Part shown: positions 47,371 through 60,000 of the stretch, in pieces
Position numbering within the stretch: position 1 is the stretch's first letter
How the letters are laid out: the number at the start of each line of letters is the position of its first letter
From: Heterotrichella gracilis
Taxonomy: Eukaryota > Sar > Xanthophyceae > Tribonematales > Xanthonemataceae
DNA: 64,000 nucleotides
NCBI GenBank assembly: GCA_032358255.1
Contig: JAULBX010022187.1
Location: forward strand, 124,001-188,000
Reading direction: 5' to 3'
Position numbers and translations under genes: made by a program
The notes under the pieces: generated by a model
Database searches by the model: none
Told to the model about the DNA's origin: nothing
Seen by the model: only the letters and a program-made list of their open reading frames with translations

Positions 47371-50304
47371 GAGCCGCAGAGGCGCAGGGGGCTGGGGGCG
47401 TGGCACCATATCCACCCTTTGGCACTTTGACTTCATGATGAATGAAGTGTGGGATCCAAGGCTTCCCGTCCCCTCAGCAGCTTCGTAGTTTTGTCTTCCT
47501 CCCCTTCCCTCAGCAACTTGGCAGCAGCTTCCCCCTTCAGCTCGGCTTGATGTATAATACCCCCCACCAATGCCTGGAGGCACGCTGGGGGCGCCACCCG
47601 TCAGTATTGGGGATACCAAGCCATATCAGCCCATCCCTGGCAATGCCGCATTCACCCTCTGGCGCAAACCCTTGCGTAGGTTTTTTCACCCATTTTCCAA
47701 CACCCTCCGCGCCTGTTCGCATCACACCCTATCGCCGCAACGCCGGGCGCAAACCCTACACAAGGAATTTGCGCGGCCGCCGCGCGCAATGAATGACCCC
47801 ACCGCCTTCGCCACCAACGTTTTCAGGGCGCGCGCGCCGCAATGGGCAACAACAACTCCCTACCCACCCCATTTTTAGCGGCGTCGCCGCCTCGTTTTTG
47901 GTTTGCGGGGCAAATACTCTATCCCCCTGTTTCCTGGGCTAGCCCTGGCCGTTCCATTGTGCCAGGCGCTGTAGACCATGTTGCGGGCAGTTGCTATATC
48001 AGGCATTGTTTGCAGGGCTGGGTGTGCGCCTGCTTTACTACAGTGGTCGGTTTGCCCCGGATGCATAGCGTGCGTACCACTTGCATGCACCGTTTTCTGG
48101 ACCCTTTGGGGTCTGGCTGTGTGGGCTTCAAGCATGTGCGCTTTCATGCTTTGGCAGGGCAGCGGTTTATAATCCGGATTTTGAAACCACAGCACACAGC
48201 AACCCCCTTGAAACAACCATCATATCCCTTGGTCATCCGTGCAGTGCTCCCAACATCTGGCATTTTGCCAGCCCTTTGTGGCAACCAATTTTGAGAATTT
48301 ACCCATCTGGATAGCACTGCATGTACACTTATTTTACCGCCGGCATCGCCCATTTTACAACTGATGCCAATAGATCAACGGTGCTGAGAAGAGTGATATG
48401 ATTGCTCGGTTAGAGGAACTGCAATAGCGAATGTATGGCAAATGGTGGGGCGAGGCGTGGGGCTACGTATGTTTTAAGCGCCCCCTTTTTCTGTTTGCCA
48501 TACCATTTGGGATATAGGACTGCACATTGCGAATCACATTGGTAGACACGGGGTGCTCGACAGGCAGCAGAGTACAACATGATTCATCTGATGATTCAAT
48601 GGCCTTTTTCGCAGCCGCACCTTTTTGCGCCTGGTGCAGCCCCACAGCACTTAGTGGTGATTGAACTGGTTTCCAGCATTTGATAGCGCGATGTGATTGG
48701 TAGGCCGAGGGTGCTCGCTCTCTAGCCAGCGCCCTGCGGCGAATTTATTCTACTAGGTTTTTTCCGGGTGGGCCGGCACCTGCGCCGGGGTGGCCAGGTT
48801 TTCGATTTATGGGTTGGGATTTGTGCCGATTCTAGGGCACGCAAGCTCCACGATGTATTTTTCTAGTACTGCCGCCCCGCAGCCGCACCCACGTGCGGCT
48901 GTGGGGCTGGGCACTCGTACACTTAGCGCTTTGTATCCAACAAATCATTCTTAAAGGTGCATCCCGGGCGCACCCTGCGCTGCCTGGGCCCGCTTTCCCA
49001 GGGGGGGTTGGGGTTTTACAGCGCAGGGGGCGTCGCTGCGGCAAAGCACCAACACTTTACCCCTGGATTTATAACTGGTTGTCATAGACAATATCCCTTG
49101 TCTGTTAATATTTTCTGGTACACGCTATTTTTCCCTTGGGCTAGGTGCAATGGTGTCACTCCATTTTTCTGAAGGGTGTGTGGGGGGGTATGCATTCTCC
49201 CCCACCTGGGGTTTTGTACAGGGTTTTTCCGTGGCCCTGCCGGCAGCATTGACTATCCTTATCAATTTTTGGTACAGTCCTTTAGGGCAGCTCTGCTCCG
49301 GATCCAACAAGTGGTTCCGGGCAGGCATAAGTACATAGGAATGAGGATCCTTGCAAGGATACGGACAACCCAGGGGTTGCTTGTTCAAAATATGTAGTCT
49401 GTGTTGATGGCGCTGCAACCATCAACACAACGTCGCAATAACTGTAACAACAGTTGCTTATATCAAACTGCAAGGTTGGGTGCCGAATGGTCCGATGCTA
49501 ACGACGTCATGTGGTTCACACTGCCAAGGACCGACGTCGGCCCAGGCAGTCATGATGCGTCCACACAAGCACTGGAAATGCTTTCAAAGCAAATTCCAGG
49601 CTCTGACGGGTGACAACCCAGGAAATATATGCTGGGTGTGCCTCGAACTGCAGGCAATATGACATGGCACTAGCGCAGGCCAGAAAAAAATACCCTATAG
49701 GCAAACCCTAAATTCTAATCATTAATCTCTTTTACTAAAATAGTAAATATGGCAGCCAAAATTCCCTCCCCGTTTTGAGTGCACATGTGTTGCCCCTCTC
49801 CAATTTGCACATTGAATTTTACGTAAAATGACCCTGACTCAGGGCCTGAGAACCACTTCCTGCGTTTGCTTTACCCTTACCACACATCCGACAACTACTT
49901 AAGCCTATTGTTGAGGTTGGTGACTTTGGCTGTGGGTTGCTGTGGTGCTGGTGTGGTCTGGGTCCACAATAGGCGGTCCCCGCAACGGTGAAAGCACACC
50001 TTTGCTGCAAGCAGCGGTTGCCACTCAAGACCGTTCACTGCCAGCACTAGCACCCTTGTTGCTCCTCCGTTTCTTATTTGCTTAGGGTGGTGGGCTGTGG
50101 TCTGCAGCTTTGGTCGTTGAAAGCTTGTCGGGGAAAGCTTTGTCGCATGGCACCTGATACTGTGTATCTCGCAGTGAATAAGCCCGCCTGGGACCAACCC
50201 AACCTAGCTTGACGTTACCAGCGCCACCTGCTGCTCGACTTTTTGAACCTGCGCCTTTTACTCAACCCAGACAGCTCCTACTTTTGAAAATCACCTTTCA
50301 TACG
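47371..50304. other. Gene-poor stretch
   Basis: About 2.9 kb without a supportable gene. It contains the 3' end of the RRM gene, a GC-rich palindrome at 48874-48907, and scattered short open frames on both strands with no domain, signal peptide or exon-like splice pattern. No telomere array or SINE-like copy was seen. Confidence 0.5.
48874..48907. other. Near-perfect GC-rich hairpin
   Basis: GCCCCGCAGCCGCAC and GTGCGGCTGTGGGGC are 15-nt inverted arms around a CCAC loop. The single mismatch would be a G-U pair in RNA of the given strand. No flanking T-run or gene end makes it an obvious terminator. Confidence 0.7.
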
Positions 50305-53300
50305 ATGCAAGCCCAAACGGGCTCCGCTCGGCTGAAAGCACTCCAGCCACGTCTCTCCAGTACCACGCCCTTTGGGTCCCGCCCTCACCACGCCTTCAAC
50401 CACCCACACAACCGCTCCCTGCCCCACAACCCCGCCGCACGGCGTTTTTTGGGCCGCCTGTGCCCCGCCACTTCGGATGAGGGCTCCACCGTGGCTGTGA
50501 TGGAGGCGTCGCTGGTGGTGAACGAGTGCTTGGACGTGTTTGAGACGAGGGAACTGGATGCTCTCCTGGAGTTTGTTCCGGATAAGGTGATTGACGAGTG
50601 CATCGAGAAGAAGCGGCAAAGGAGGTGCGTGGGAAGGTGCATTCTCGGTGCTGCATTTCTCGATTGTGGGAGCCATGACTAATACAGCCCCCGAGATACC
50701 GTGCAATTGGAGGCCACCCACCCTGCTTGAACCTTGGCCATACCATTGGCTAGCACTGCACATAAAAACAACCAAGGTGTCTTTCAAGAGTGCCCTGTCA
50801 CGGCAGTATACGTCATTCTGCTAAGGCACTGCTAGGGCAACCACATCAGCGCCCTGGCACCACCCACCACCCAGGCCACCTGCCAGGGCACCCACCAGCC
50901 CTCACGAACATCGTACACCAGCCCCACCTGCACCACACCACTTGCCATGGCATTCACCACTCCTGCACCACCCTATGCACAACCACCCGCCTGGCCCGCA
51001 GTCAAACCCTCGACCGCCCTATGTGTAGGCAGCCCAGCGACACGCTCAGCTTTGAGGACGTGCTGCTTTTCAGCGACAAAACAGAGTTCTCGGTGGACGC
51101 GTATGGTATGCGGGGGCTGGTGTTCGCGCCGCCCAGGCGCCTGCAGGTGGGTTGGGTGGAGGGGTGGGGTGAATTGGGGGGTGGAGGGGGTGCCGAGGGG
51201 ATTGCACGTGTGGGGGGGCTGGTGTGTGCGCCACCCAAGCGCTGCTGGTGGGTGGGTGGAGGTGTGGGGGTTTGGCAAGTGGGGCTGGTGTGTGGGCCAC
51301 CAGGGGGGAGGGTGGGGGGCGGGGCACTTGCCAGTGGGGTGTATGAGGAGGGGAGGGAGCTTGCAAGCCTGTATGGGTATGCGCGCGGCTTAGGCGCCTG
51401 CAGGTGGAGGTTGGGGGTGGTGGTGAAATGAAGTGGTCCTGTCCTTTGTGTCGCGGACATGGGCCTCCACCCCAACACACACTCCACCCCCCACCGCAGG
51501 TCCTTTCCTCCATGCTGGTCACCCCCACCCGCTTCCTGCAGCGGTGCCAGCTCATCACAGGCAACGGGGAGGAAATGGTGCTCACCCTGGAGCTAACCCT
51601 ACAGGTGAACCACTGGCCTTGCCCGTTCCTGCCCATGCATTTCGCTGTGTATGTGCCGCTGTCGCACCGGTGTTGCCTGTTGCTTTGCATATGGCTGCGC
51701 ATGTGGTGCACACCTTTGCCGCGGGGATGCTGCCCCTGTCCTGGTGTGCTGTCGATGTTTGTGAGAGCGGCATTGGGAAACCTTTTTTTGTTAACTTATT
51801 TTTAATGTTTAATTTTCCGTTTCCCAAATCGTTTCTTTTTGTTTACACCTACAGGACACCCTCACCCCTCGCTACAAGGGCATCCAGATGGTGCAGCGGT
51901 GGTTCCTCAAGGGCGTGCGGGGGGAGTCGGGGGCGGTGGAGGGGGAGGTGGCGCAGGAGCCGCACCCCAAGTGGGGACCAGACAGCGTGGTCCTGGCACA
52001 GCTGGCGGCGCTGAGGTGGGTGGTGGTGGTGGTGGCTGGGTGGGTGGGAGGGTGGGTGCCGGTGATGGTGTAGCTGTGGGGGTTCCTGAGGGGGAGGCGG
52101 GGGTGGTGGAGGTGGTGGAGGGATGGCGTTGGAGCTGCACCCCAAGTGGGGACCAGAGTTTGTTGCTGGTGGAGCTGGCGCGCTGAGGTGAGTGGTGGTG
52201 GTGGTGGTGGAGCTGGCGCGCTGAGGTGAGTGGTGTGGTGGTGGTGGTGGTGGAGCGGTGGTTCCCTGTGTGGGCTGGATGGGGAGATGGAACGGGGATG
52301 TTGCGTGGGAGCCGAACCCCAAGTGGAGACCGGACAGTGGGGTTCCGGCACAGCTGCGGCTGAGGGAGGTGGGGAGTGGGGGGCCCTTATGTTGGATGTT
52401 GGCATGGCTGGAGGCTTTGAGGTGCATGGTGGGGGTGGACGGGTCGGGAGCTGCTTGTATTGGGTGTGGTGCTACTGCTCAGAAGGGGTATGATGATGGT
52501 GGATCCCTTGGCAACTGGTTGTCACCTCTACCCCGTCATCGCCCCATACCCACGGCACCCCCCCCACCCCCCACCCGCAGGTCCCACGACGTGAAGGGGG
52601 TGTGGCGCTTTGCCTCCCCCTCCAACCGCGAGGCCATCGGGCCCCTTGAGGTGTTTTCCGCGCTGCTGGACAACCCCGCCTACCGCCCCCTCATGGGCCA
52701 CGCAGCGGCTGAGGTGCTGAGCACTATGCAGACAAGGCACAACAAGGCGTGCGTGGTTGTAGGTGGGTGCGGGTGGCGGGCGTGGGTGGCTGTGGGAGGA
52801 GGGAGGGAAAGGGGGTTAACTTGCCGGCTGGGCGCCTATGGGGGTGGGGAGGGGAGGTTGGTTGGTGGGTGCGTGGTCCATGGGGAGGCGTAGGCTGGGG
52901 GTTAATGGCTGTGCATTATCAGGTGTGCGGCTGAGTGCCATGTAGACTAGGCACAAGGCAGGTCCTGTAATGGGAACCCTGAATGTGTATGGGTTTGTGG
53001 GAAAGGCATGCATGGGCGTAGGGCGCGTGTGGGTGTGGGGTGGCGGGGGGGGTTGGGTTTCCATGCGCCCTGCAGACGCCCACACACGTACATATGTGGG
53101 CTGGGTGTGGGAGCATGTGGGTGTGCGGTTTGCACATGATCCCTTGTGACTGTTCTTAAACCCTGCTAGTCCTGGAACATAGCTTCATACCCATCGTGCC
53201 AATATTCAAATTTCCGGCCTGTGCTGCAGGCCGACCTCCTCTGTGTTTTTCCCACCATTTTCTAAGAACGAACAAGAGTATTGAACTCCCTTGTTTTTCC

Positions 53301-53475
53301 TGCAGGCCTGACCACCTCCTCCGGCGCCTCGGGTGGCCCCTCCCCCCAGCGGCTGCTGTACCTGTGGGTGTTGAGCCTGCAGCCCGGCAGTGGGGCCCTG
53401 GGCAGGTGCTGGATGACAGACAGCGTGCAGCTAGTTAATTCGAGTTTCATCAAGCGGTGGGAGGCAAACCCTTGA
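50305..53475 (+). CDS. Probable plastid protein with DUF4864-like C-terminal domain (6 exons, 351 aa)
   Basis: Exons: 50305-50624, 51029-51146, 51500-51604, 51855-52015, 52581-52762, 53306-53475; sum 1056 nt, in phase. The start is the first ATG in frame. The first ~60 residues (MQAQTGSARLKALQPRLSS, Arg/Ser/His-rich, few acids) look like a chloroplast transit peptide. The middle part (ALLEFVPDKVIDE, DVLLFSDKTEFS) is unrecognised. The last ~110 residues carry the spaced pattern VWRFASPSNREAIGPL, a YRPLMG motif, LYLWVLSLQ and CWMTDSV, which resembles the NTF2-like DUF4864 domain found in plastid and proteobacterial proteins. That assignment rests on remembered pattern, not a search. Function unknown. 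Two of its introns carry degraded copies of the preceding exon ends. Confidence 0.78.
51217..51415 (+). repeat. Degraded copies of exon 2's end in intron 2
   Basis: The exon 2 end (coding GLVFAPPRRLQ plus donor GTGGGT) recurs at about 51217-51258, 51283-51312 and 51390-51415, progressively shortened, spaced by G/T-rich filler. Confidence 0.75.
52030..52370 (+). repeat. Degraded copies of exon 4's end in intron 4
   Basis: The exon 4 end (coding HPKWGPDSVVLAQLAALR plus donor) recurs at about 52133-52200, 52207-52230 and 52305-52365. Two copies keep a GCGCTGAGGTGAGT donor. Between them run GTGGTGGTGG tracts. Confidence 0.8.
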
Positions 53476-55599
53476 GGAGGGTTTCCTGAGGCTCAGGGGT
53501 CGACTTTTGCAGGCGGTGGGTGACGGATTCTGGTTGGGTTTAGAGCGCTGCTCAGCCGGTCAATTTGTGGTCCGTTAAGCTGTGGGGAGGAGGCGAGCCG
53601 TCAAGTAGGATCCTAGCAGCTCAAATCCGCACCTGGCAAACCCTTGCCAAGGGTTCCTACAGCGCGAAATTTGAGGGTTGGCAAGCAATGGAATGGGCGT
53701 CCTGAATTTTGCAGCTCAGGACTTGATTTTGCAGCTCAAAATTCGGCAGCTCACGCGATGGAAAGGGGAGGGGCAGGGAAGGTCCCCCAGGGGTGTACAT
53801 CAGGGGCCAGGGTATGTGTTTGTATTGTAGTAGTAGGTGCAGGGTAGCAGCACCCATAGTATTTGGCACAAGGCCCTTTAGAAAGCATTTCTTGCATGTA
53901 GACTATCACAACATGTGTAGGTGGGGTGACAGCACCTCATACCATATGGTTCTTTCATCTTCGTTTTATATTGTTCCCCTTGAGCTGCGGTGGGGCACTC
54001 GAGCATTCACATTCATATGGCGCCGCACACCAATCGGACTGTTTTCTTATTTTCGAACCGCATTCTGGCCAAATCAAGGGTGTCGCTCATTTTCCAGCGA
54101 GTTCCGGAACGAGCCAGGTTGTTTTCCGCCAGTTTAGTTCTTGCCACAGTGGTGTTTACCTAACAATGGTTGCGCTGATGAAGATAGCAGCTCTGCACCC
54201 CTGTGCAGCCCAATGGGTGGGCACACGAGCATGGCTGGCGGCGGCCACAATGCATTCGTTCCCATTCCCAGTTTACGCAGCTTCATCATGGGCTGCCACA
54301 ACAATCACAAGAAGGGTTTTTGCCACACCCTTGTCGTCTTCATTGGTGCGACTGCAATGCCATGTTGCGGTGACGGTGGTTGCGGTTGTGTCATAACCTT
54401 GGACTCTATTGAATGATTATTTGAGAAACTGCATTTCGCGAGCTGCTGCAGACGGTTACCTAATATTTGCATTGACTAAGCCAGGCATGCTTTCAACGGT
54501 GTTACATTTTATCACTGAATGCCACACGCAATGGAGTACTTCGTTGAATGTCCATGGCCTTGCAGACAGCATGGGACAGTGCTGTAAGTAAGGAAGAGAG
54601 CTAGCGTGCACACGTGTGAAGTGATCAGCTTGGTGGGTATACTAATATTCCACAGCCTTGACCATCTTTTACACCTTCTGTTGTAGGGCTGTGCAGCACT
54701 TTCTCATCATCAACTAAAACAAAGTGGTTAACCCACCTACTTATTATGCTGCCAGAGCATCAGGAGGTCATTTACCGTGTGAACTTCCGGTTAGCGCAGG
54801 TAGCCAGTATGCCGCATTCTACACAGCCATCCAAGAACACCTCCACAGGGGAATGGTCTACTGCTGCATGCGTCGTGAAATTTCCTTCGCATGCATGCAC
54901 AGCTTGGGAGGTTTAGGGTTTAGGTGGTGCAAGACAGCAAGTCAAAACGTCAGGTATAAACCAATAATGGAAGCTTGACAATTAACCCACGTGTGAGAGG
55001 TGTACAGCTTGCTTTTGAAGGGAAGAACAACTTATTTTGAACGACACCGCACCGGACCGATGCTTGCATGCATCTTTGCCCGAATGCATGCATGCATCTC
55101 ATACACCAGCCTCTTTGGATCCTTCCTGGCTTCTAACGACACTTCAAGCTGCGCTTTTGTTGTTGATCATATACAAGACTCGTTTATCGTACAGTCCTGC
55201 TGATATCAGTATGCTTTGTGTTGCCAGGTGAAGCGGTTTTTGCCAATGAATAGTCCCTTTGCAATTGACACTAAGGTTGACCAACCCGTATCTTGAGTGT
55301 CGGGTGATAAACACCAACGTGGCAGCACCACTGTTTGTTTTAAAGCCTCGCAGTTGGCCTGTCAAGACGAAGGGGTGTACCTGTGACTGCACTGGCAACT
55401 GTCCATAATGCATTGCAGCCACCCGCTAGCAGATACAGTGGCACACTTGTAGGCAGAGAACCTCTCGACTGTATCAGTTTTCGCTCCACTTGGGACAGTT
55501 GCACACATTTTTGGGTCAGATAGAGGCCTCAAAGGTATTGCGGGAGAGGGTCCTCTGTTACAGTTTGCAAGCACCGCATCGCGTACCAGTGCTGAGACA
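53476..55599. other. Intergenic region
   Basis: About 2.1 kb with only short, unsupported open frames. Around 53680-53760 there are short repeats of a GCAGCTCA phrase. Nothing else was recognised. Confidence 0.45.
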
Positions 55600-56348
55600 A
55601 TGGACTACGACTCGTTGCGGCAGGCCATCGCCGAGATTTTGGGTGGCGACGATAAAGCCAAGGCAAAAACGGCTTTGTTCACGACAGATGACCTGGAGAA
55701 GATGTGGACGCACGGCTATCGGCCCGTCAAAAACTCTAAGTCCGATGGGAAGGGTACAAGCAATTGCACGGAGGACCAGGGTGAGTACTAATAGGGTGGT
55801 GGCCCTGCAGGCTTGGACTACTGGGCTGGAGTGCCTCATTCCGCCTGAAGGGTAGTGGATCAGAGCACGTTGCAGCGACAATAGGTCTTTTTACAGGGTT
55901 CTAGTTGGTTCTTGTGCTGGAGACTGTTCTTATAGCTATACGCCACCCATTGTACACATGTGCTACAGCAGCATAGGAGGTGTTTGTAGCTGCCAGGTTT
56001 GCCACCGGGTTGCAGTTGCCTCTTACAGAAGCAGCAAGGAGGGTGTGTTTTGGGGTGGCCGTTTTCAGTGCGTTGCAAAGTTTCAATTGCAGGGAAGGAA
56101 TGTGGGAAGGAGCTGCAGGACGCGAAACCCTCCTCTACAAATAGGCCAAGTATCTGGACGGAATGGAGTGGTACGGATGGGCTGCTGTTACGCTGCAGTA
56201 ATGAACTGATTAAAGCCTCTGTTTGCTTGTGGTTAACAAACGAATTAAAGCAAGTAACTTGGTGTTCACTGACGTTGATGCAGAATGCGTAGAGTTGATC
56301 AACGCAATGTGCAATGAACCTGGGTATGAACGTCAGAAGCAAGACTGA
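55600..56348 (+). CDS. Small orphan protein (3 exons, 107 aa)
   Basis: Exons: 55600-55780, 56093-56170, 56284-56348; sum 324 nt, both junctions phase 1 with good GT-AG sites (GGTGAGTAC, TTGCAG, GGTACGG, GATGCAG). The protein starts MDYDSLRQAIAEILGGDD, continues with a Lys/Thr-rich segment and DLEKMWTHGYRP, and ends ECVELINAMCNEPGYERQKQ. It is hydrophilic, with no signal peptide or membrane segment, and four Cys in the second half. The size and mixed charge suggest a small soluble protein. I do not recognise a family. Evidence that it is real comes from the splice and phase consistency and the natural C-terminus, not homology. Confidence 0.55.
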
Positions 56349-57087
56349 AGGGTACTGGACTTCTGACTAAAATGTGGCACAGATAAGCAGCATGTAGGAG
56401 CAGCCGAGGTGGGCGCACCAGCAGTCTTACCAAGTAGTAGGCTGATCATGCATGAGCCTTCATGAGCGCCTGGACGCGCAAGCGCATGACTGGCAGATAT
56501 AGGTTGCTTACATGCTTTTTTCATCCAGCAATGCTTTTGCAGCCGCAATCTGCTTTCCGTGGGGCTGTAGCATATTTGTTACTCTGCCATGTGGGTGCAT
56601 GGGCGCTTTGGGATTTTGGAAGTCTATACAAATGTTTTCCATACTGTGACTCACTATGATAGAATTTTACCACATAAAATGCACTTCAGACTCAGTTAAT
56701 GTCATAATCTCCAATTTCCTGCTGCGCTTCGCCGAGAAATTTCTTCTTGCACAACATTTCAATGCACAATAGACTAGATGTTGTGCCTGGCTGTCTCCTG
56801 TGGGCGTTTTTTTTCTTTCATTCTTCTTCTAGTTGTGTAACTTCGAGCCTGTGGGCTACGTAGTACTGGAATTGTTACACAGTTCAACTGTAACTGTGAA
56901 CTACGCAATTGTGACTGCCAGCATGGACGGGCAGTGCCCGTCACAACACACGCACTTGCTCACCCCGTTGGCGCCGTGAATCCAACCCCAAAAAAAGTAA
57001 TACATGTATACACGTGTGTCACCCCAACTGGGCTGATTTGGATACAATCGTCCCTTCTATTAGACTATTCCGACACCGGTTCTTCTG
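56349..57087. other. Convergent intergenic spacer
   Basis: Lies between the small orphan gene and the 3' end of the first F-box/LRR gene. A TGTAA at about 56835 could serve the orphan gene. No other element was seen. Confidence 0.4.
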
Positions 57088-60000
57088 CTAGTTTCTCCAA
57101 TGCCCATGGCTCACGTGCCTGCACCAGGTCACCGTTTGCTGCCGCTCCATTTCCCCCGCTGCACTCACTGGCTGCAACCCCACGCCAGCCGTGCCGCTGC
57201 TGGATTCCAGGTCATATCCAACACGCGCACGGTAGGCCTGCCCCACAAAGTACAGCGTGCAATCTTCTTCTTCTGGGATCAAGCCCCTGACCTCCAATTC
57301 CCCATCAAAGGGCATGCCCAGCGCTACGTGGCAGCTATTCAGATGCAGCACCTGGGGGCGTGGGGAGGAATGGATGAGCAAGCAAACAAGCATATATGCA
57401 AGATAAACACATAGCACAGGAATTAGCACTAGATATTGCGTTTGGAAGGGGACATAAATTCTGCACAATTACCAAGATGCAGGCCCAAGGACGGGTTGGC
57501 AACTTACTAACAAAGTACAAAAGCCAGTGGTAAACTAGTACATAAACGAAAGGCAACAGTGATACACAAAACAAATACAGAAGCAAACAAGTCAATCCGC
57601 GGACCTTGAGGGTTGGGGTAGGCGGCACGTATAAGGGCTGCTCAACACCAGCCTCCCAGCTATCCCACAGTATCAACCCCAGCTCAGCCAGCTGCCCCAA
57701 CCCCTGCAGGGCCTGCACCAGATTCGAGTGCTGCACCCTGACGTTCCTCAGGCCCAAGGAGGTGAGGTGGGTGAGGCGCCCAACCAGCGCAACCACATCA
57801 CAATCCACAGCGGTCCTCGAGCGAGTGAGGCCCAGCTGCAGGCGGCGCAGGAGGGGCGACACCCAACCACGGGGCCAGGCGGTCACTTCGTTCACAAACA
57901 AATGGTGAACCGCCGAGATGGACAGTGCGGTGAGTCCTGTCAGGGACGTGAGCCCGCACAGCATCCCGTTGTGTAGTGGGAGGCAGCTGAGCTTGAGGTC
58001 GCGCAAGGTGGTCAGCTGGAGGATGCGCGCGGTGGCCTCTGGCGGCATTTTGGTGGGTGGGATCAGGGCGCTCCAGGTGGGGTCTTCGATGTGGGACCAC
58101 CGCCCGCCCTGCCCGCCCCATGTGAAGCTGCGCAGCTCGGGCAGCGGGACCCACATGCACATGTTCAGCCTCAGCCTGGTCAGCCCTGTGTGTGGCAATT
58201 AATTAATGACTAGAGTGTAGTAGTTAGGGTTTTAGGGTTTAGTGTTGAGGCTTGAACCTCAGCCTGGTCAGCCCTGTGTGTGACACAGTTTATGTTTAGG
58301 GTTTAGGGTTTGGGGTTGACCCTCAGCCACTGACTGGTGAGACATGTGTGGCACTGTCAAATGTTCAGGGTTTAGTGTTTAATGTTTAGTGTTTCGGGTT
58401 GAGCCTCAGCGTAGTCAGACCTGTGTGCCACTGTTTAGGATTAAGTGTTCAGGGTTTAGGGTTGAGGGTTGAGCTTCAGCCTGGTCAGCCTGTGTGCCAC
58501 TGTTAAGGGTAAAAAATTTGGGGTTAAGGGTCGAGCCTCAGCCTGGTCAGACCTGTGGGCCACTGCTTAGGGTTTAGGGTTTACGGTTGAGCTTCAGTCT
58601 GGTCAGCCCCATGTGGGACTGTTTAGGGTTTGGGTTGTAGGGTTTTGGGTTGAGCCTCCGCCTGTTCAGACCTGTGTGGCACGCCAGCTGCTCGCCACAC
58701 AAGTGCACCAGTGTTGTTGTTGCCGGCAGGTCAGTGGTCAGGTCCAGATCAAGCAGCTGCTTGAGGGGAGTCAGCTGGGGGAGCGGGATCCACATGCGTG
58801 TGTTCAGCCTCAGCCTGGTCAGCCCTGTGTGGCAATGTCTGTGTTTAGTGTTTAGTGTTTAGTGTTTCATGTTTATAATCGAGGGTTGAGCCTCAGCCAC
58901 TGACAGGGCCAGACTTGTGTGGCACTGTTAATCGTTCAGGTTGTAGGGTTTATTATTTAGGGTTGAGCCTCAGCCTGGTCAGACCTTTGTGGCACTGTTT
59001 AGGGTTTGGGTTCCACGGTTTCGGGGTCAGGCTCAGCCTGTTCAGACCTGTGTGGCACGCCAGCTGCTCGCCACAGAATTGCATCAATGTTGTTGTTGCC
59101 GGCAGGTCAGTGGTCAGGTCCAGATCAACCAGCTGCTTGAGCGGAGTCAGCTGGGGGAGCGGGACCCACATGCGTGTGTCAGCCCTGTGTGGCAATGTAT
59201 ACTGTTTAGTGTTTAGTAGTCAGTGTATAGGGTTGAAAATTTAGGGTTTAATGTCGAGCCTCAGCCTGGTCAGCCCTGTGTGACACCGTGTAGGGTTTAG
59301 TGCTCAGTGTACAGGGTTTCAGGTTCAGGATTAAAAAAGCCTCAGCCAAGTCAGTCCCATGTGGCAATGTTTAGGGTTTGGGTTCTAGGGTTTCGGGTTG
59401 AGCCTCGCCTCAGCCTGTTCAGACCTGTGTGGCACGTCAGCTGTTCGCCACACAACTGCATCAATGCCGTTGTTGCCTCCAGATCCGTGGTCAGGTCCAG
59501 ATCAACCAGCTTCTTGAGCGGAACCAGCTGCTGCAGGAGTCGCTCCAAGTGCTCGGAATTGTGACCCTCACTGGGTTGCAGGATCCTGCAATGCGCAGTT
59601 GCAGCGCACATTACGAGCGGTGCATGCGTAACCGTTGACGTGGAGCAAGTCAAAAGGATGGTGAGCAACCAAGGGGACACTATGAGGGGCTAAAGGTCAA
59701 ACAGGGTTTAAGGATGTGAAAAAAACATACCTGCAGGCCACGGTCGGCCGCCACTCTTCCGGGCAGCAGGAGCTCCACCTCGTGTAGGGTTAAGGGTTTA
59801 GGATATGGGGCTAGGGTATAGGGACGTCACAAATGGCGTACCTGCAGGCCTCAGCCTCCAACCTGTCGACCATCAGCACCTCAAGGGACACCGCGGTGTA
59901 GGGTTTAGGGTTGAATATTAGGTTTTTACGACCATCACAATGGCCTACCTGCAGGCCACAGCCTCCACTTTACCCGGCCGCAGCGCCTCAAGGATCGGCA

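Noticed and set aside
47875-48645. Minus-strand open frames in the gene-poor stretch
   Set aside because: No start context, splice pattern, composition or motif distinguishes them from chance frames in GC-rich DNA.
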